Shown here: piece by piece, positions 62,776 through 64,000 of the stretch
Position numbering within the stretch: the stretch's first letter is position 1
How the letters are laid out: every line of letters starts with the position of its first letter
Origin: Promethearchaeota archaeon
Lineage (GTDB): Archaea > Asgardarchaeota > Lokiarchaeia > Sigyniarchaeales > SOKP01
Assembly (NCBI GenBank): GCA_030603385.1
Contig: JAUVXW010000007.1
Location: 62,001 to 126,000, forward strand
Length of the DNA: 64,000 bases
Direction: 5' to 3'
Program-made: the position numbers and the translations under genes
Notes under the pieces: generated by a model
What the model was told of the DNA's origin: nothing
What the model saw: only the letters and a program-made list of their open reading frames with translations
Database searches by the model: none

Positions 62776-63063
62776 TTATACTATTTCAAAACAAGTTTTG
62801 AGATCCATACCTTTTTCCAATAAAGGTTGTAATTTCGTCATATTTTTTCCTAAATTAGCCATATGTGCCTTTATCGCATCTCCGTCTTTATATTTCTCAT
62901 ACCATACTATTGTATTTTCTTGATCTTTTACCGTGTGAGGAATATAAGCTAATAAACCTGGCTCGGATGCTCTTACTTTTGGCACAATTTCTTTCAAAAC
63001 TTCTTTTGCTTCTTCCATTTTACCTTCTTTAACGTGAATGGTCGCAATAATTGAAATTGTCAA
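62776..63063 (-). CDS. Antibiotic biosynthesis monooxygenase (ABM)-type small protein
   Basis: This 95-residue protein has the ferredoxin-like ABM fold: IIATIHVKEGKMEEAKEVL, then VRASEPGLLAYIPHTVKD and YKDGDAIKAHMANL. These small dimers often act on quinols or other small molecules. A strong GGAGGT ribosome-binding site lies 9 nt before the TTG start at 63063. It stands alone between the dihydropteroate-synthase-like gene and glutamate dehydrogenase. Confidence 0.85.
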   Translation of the reverse strand: MTISIIATIHVKEGKMEEAKEVLKEIVPKVRASEPGLLAYIPHTVKDQENTIVWYEKYKDGDAIKAHMANLGKNMTKLQPLLEKGMDLKTCFEIV

Positions 63064-63289
63064 ATACTTTATACCTCCAAATTAATGATGAAATTTATAA
63101 TGATAATTCAAATTTAAATGATTTCTAAAGTAAAATTGTAGCAGAGGTCAATTATAGTTTAAAAAAATTCAAGTAAGTTAATTTCACAAAAGGGAAAAAA
63201 TATATTTAAGAATGAAATCTTTAAAAAAATTGCTAAGTTAAATAATCCTATTGTTATAGTAATATAACTAAATTAAAAGGAAGGAAATT

Positions 63290-64000
63290 ATGATTCCAAA
63301 AAAAATGGAAAAGTTTCTTAACGAACGGTTACCGGAAGCTACTCTTAAAACCCATCTTAAAAAAGATAATGGAAAGTGTTATTTAGAATTTAGTAATGTA
63401 GATGAACATCTTTTATCCAGACTTGGAATAATTGTTGATAAATTAGGACCCTACCTCGTTTCATGCATTTGGGATGAAAAATCACCAATAGAAATTGGGG
63501 GTTATCTTGTAGTCGACAATCTAAGTATGGGTCAACCGAGTATGGGGGGAATTAGGATGCTACCTAATATAATACCTTCAGATATTCATAATTTAGCTAG
63601 AGGTATGACATTAAAAAATGCAGCAGCTAATCTTCCCTATGGTGGAGGGAAGTCTGGGATCGTTGCTGAGAGAGATATCACTATAGAGCATCGGAATGAA
63701 ATTATTCGTGGTTTTGCTAAATTAATACACAGATATATCGACATTTATTTGCCCGGACCAGATGTTGGCACTAATGATGCTGATATGAAGACTATTGCAA
63801 CAGAAAATGGTATAGATTGCGTTCTATCGAAACCTGCTGAGATGGGAGGTAATCGAATTGATGAGCTCGGTGCTGCTGCTGGAGGTGTGGTTATTGCATT
63901 ACAAACATTATTACAAATCATGCCTAGATTAAGAGTACTCTCTCAATTTGCTAATTTAGAAATTCCAGAATCTAATGATCTTAAAGTCTTAATTCAGGGT
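63290..64000 (+). CDS. Glutamate dehydrogenase family protein, C-terminus cut by window edge
   Basis: This 237-codon partial gene starts at ATG 63290 after GGAAGG. It encodes the N-terminal half of a Glu/Leu/Phe/Val dehydrogenase: SMGGIRMLPNI, AANLPYGGGKSGIVAERDI (catalytic lysine), and LPGPDVGTNDADMKTI, then ELGAAAGGVVIAL at the domain boundary. Such enzymes link glutamate and 2-oxoglutarate with NAD(P). A short N-terminal extension differs from typical enzymes. The nucleotide-binding domain lies beyond the window. Confidence 0.9.
   Translation, partial: MIPKKMEKFLNERLPEATLKTHLKKDNGKCYLEFSNVDEHLLSRLGIIVDKLGPYLVSCIWDEKSPIEIGGYLVVDNLSMGQPSMGGIRMLPNIIPSDIHNLARGMTLKNAAANLPYGGGKSGIVAERDITIEHRNEIIRGFAKLIHRYIDIYLPGPDVGTNDADMKTIATENGIDCVLSKPAEMGGNRIDELGAAAGGVVIALQTLLQIMPRLRVLSQFANLEIPESNDLKVLIQG

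Noticed and set aside
1..64000. CRISPR arrays, tRNA or rRNA genes, insertion sequences
   Set aside because: No regularly spaced repeats, cloverleaf-type sequences, rRNA-like stretches or transposase genes were recognised by reading; a covariance-model scan was not possible.

Overview
This AT-rich window is chromosomal DNA of an archaeon, most likely an Asgard (Promethearchaeota/Lokiarchaeia-like) lineage. The archaeal evidence is a compact ether-lipid operon (dolichol-kinase-like protein, geranylgeranyl reductase, GGGP synthase, UbiA-type DGGGP synthase; 42.0-46.0 kb), archaeal-type ribosomal proteins (L11-L1-L10-P1 block; S2), a Sec61-type SecY, an EMC3/DUF106 insertase, two tetrahydromethanopterin biosynthesis enzymes (beta-RFAP synthase, MptD) and TATA-box promoters close to start codons. 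The Asgard lean rests on a helix-turn-helix/roadblock fusion (25.6-26.1 kb), a probable longin-like protein (24.9-25.4 kb) and proteins with two zinc knuckles around a membrane segment. That placement is inference; no rRNA or tRNA gene was seen.

Layout. 0-6.2 kb: protein export and translation on the minus strand (DUF106, ferredoxin-nitroreductase, SecY, P1, L10, L1, L11). 6.4-9.2 kb: a lone CheB with a small acidic protein, then two tandem FAH-family hydrolases. 9.3-11.1 kb: a thiamine group (ThiN, ThiW, a P-loop protein). 11.3-17.9 kb: metallophosphoesterase, adenylate kinase and an aroD/aroK/aroE shikimate group with a DUF362 protein. 17.9-26.1 kb: paired zinc-knuckle membrane proteins, Tmk, an IPM-isomerase-type LeuC/LeuD pair, S2, a CooC-like ATPase and the small-GTPase-system-like proteins. 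26.4-41.9 kb: the radical SAM/DUF4130 DNA-modification pair, an IolD-like ThDP enzyme, SCP2 proteins, an adenine methyltransferase, an M28 peptidase, IlvD, a DDAH-like hydrolase, a sulfatase with its anaerobic maturase, and a UroD-like methyltransferase. 42.0-50.1 kb: lipid operon, a second adenine methyltransferase, and a PadR/HAAS pair with a clear operator array. 50.2-64.0 kb: LarE, an AIR-synthase-like protein, methanopterin genes, a glycyl-radical enzyme cluster, a rubredoxin-first rubrerythrin, DUF1464 plus a dihydropteroate-synthase-like protein, and a partial glutamate dehydrogenase.

The most striking observation is the ribosomal protein L11 gene. Its conserved N-terminus is intact from a GTG at 6177, but a 37-nt insert (6090-6126) breaks the frame and carries stops. 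Removing exactly 37 nt restores a normal 165-residue L11, and the insert lies inside a potential stem with 10 of 11 positions paired. I could not fit a canonical bulge-helix-bulge intron, so intron, translational bypass, lineage-specific mutation and assembly artefact all remain open. A second theme is start codons: a rubrerythrin and a dihydropteroate-synthase-like protein have complete family N-termini only if AUU is used, the latter as an ATTAA overlap with the upstream stop, and a DNA methyltransferase has its N-terminal motif in a frame lacking ATG, GTG or TTG. TTG starts are common. Two likely autoregulatory promoters (HTH-roadblock, PadR) have repeated half-sites around their TATA boxes.

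Metabolically the window suggests an anaerobic organism that makes ether lipids and methanopterin-type cofactors, uses glycyl-radical and radical SAM chemistry, and makes branched-chain and aromatic precursors. No CRISPR array, insertion sequence or integrated element was recognised.
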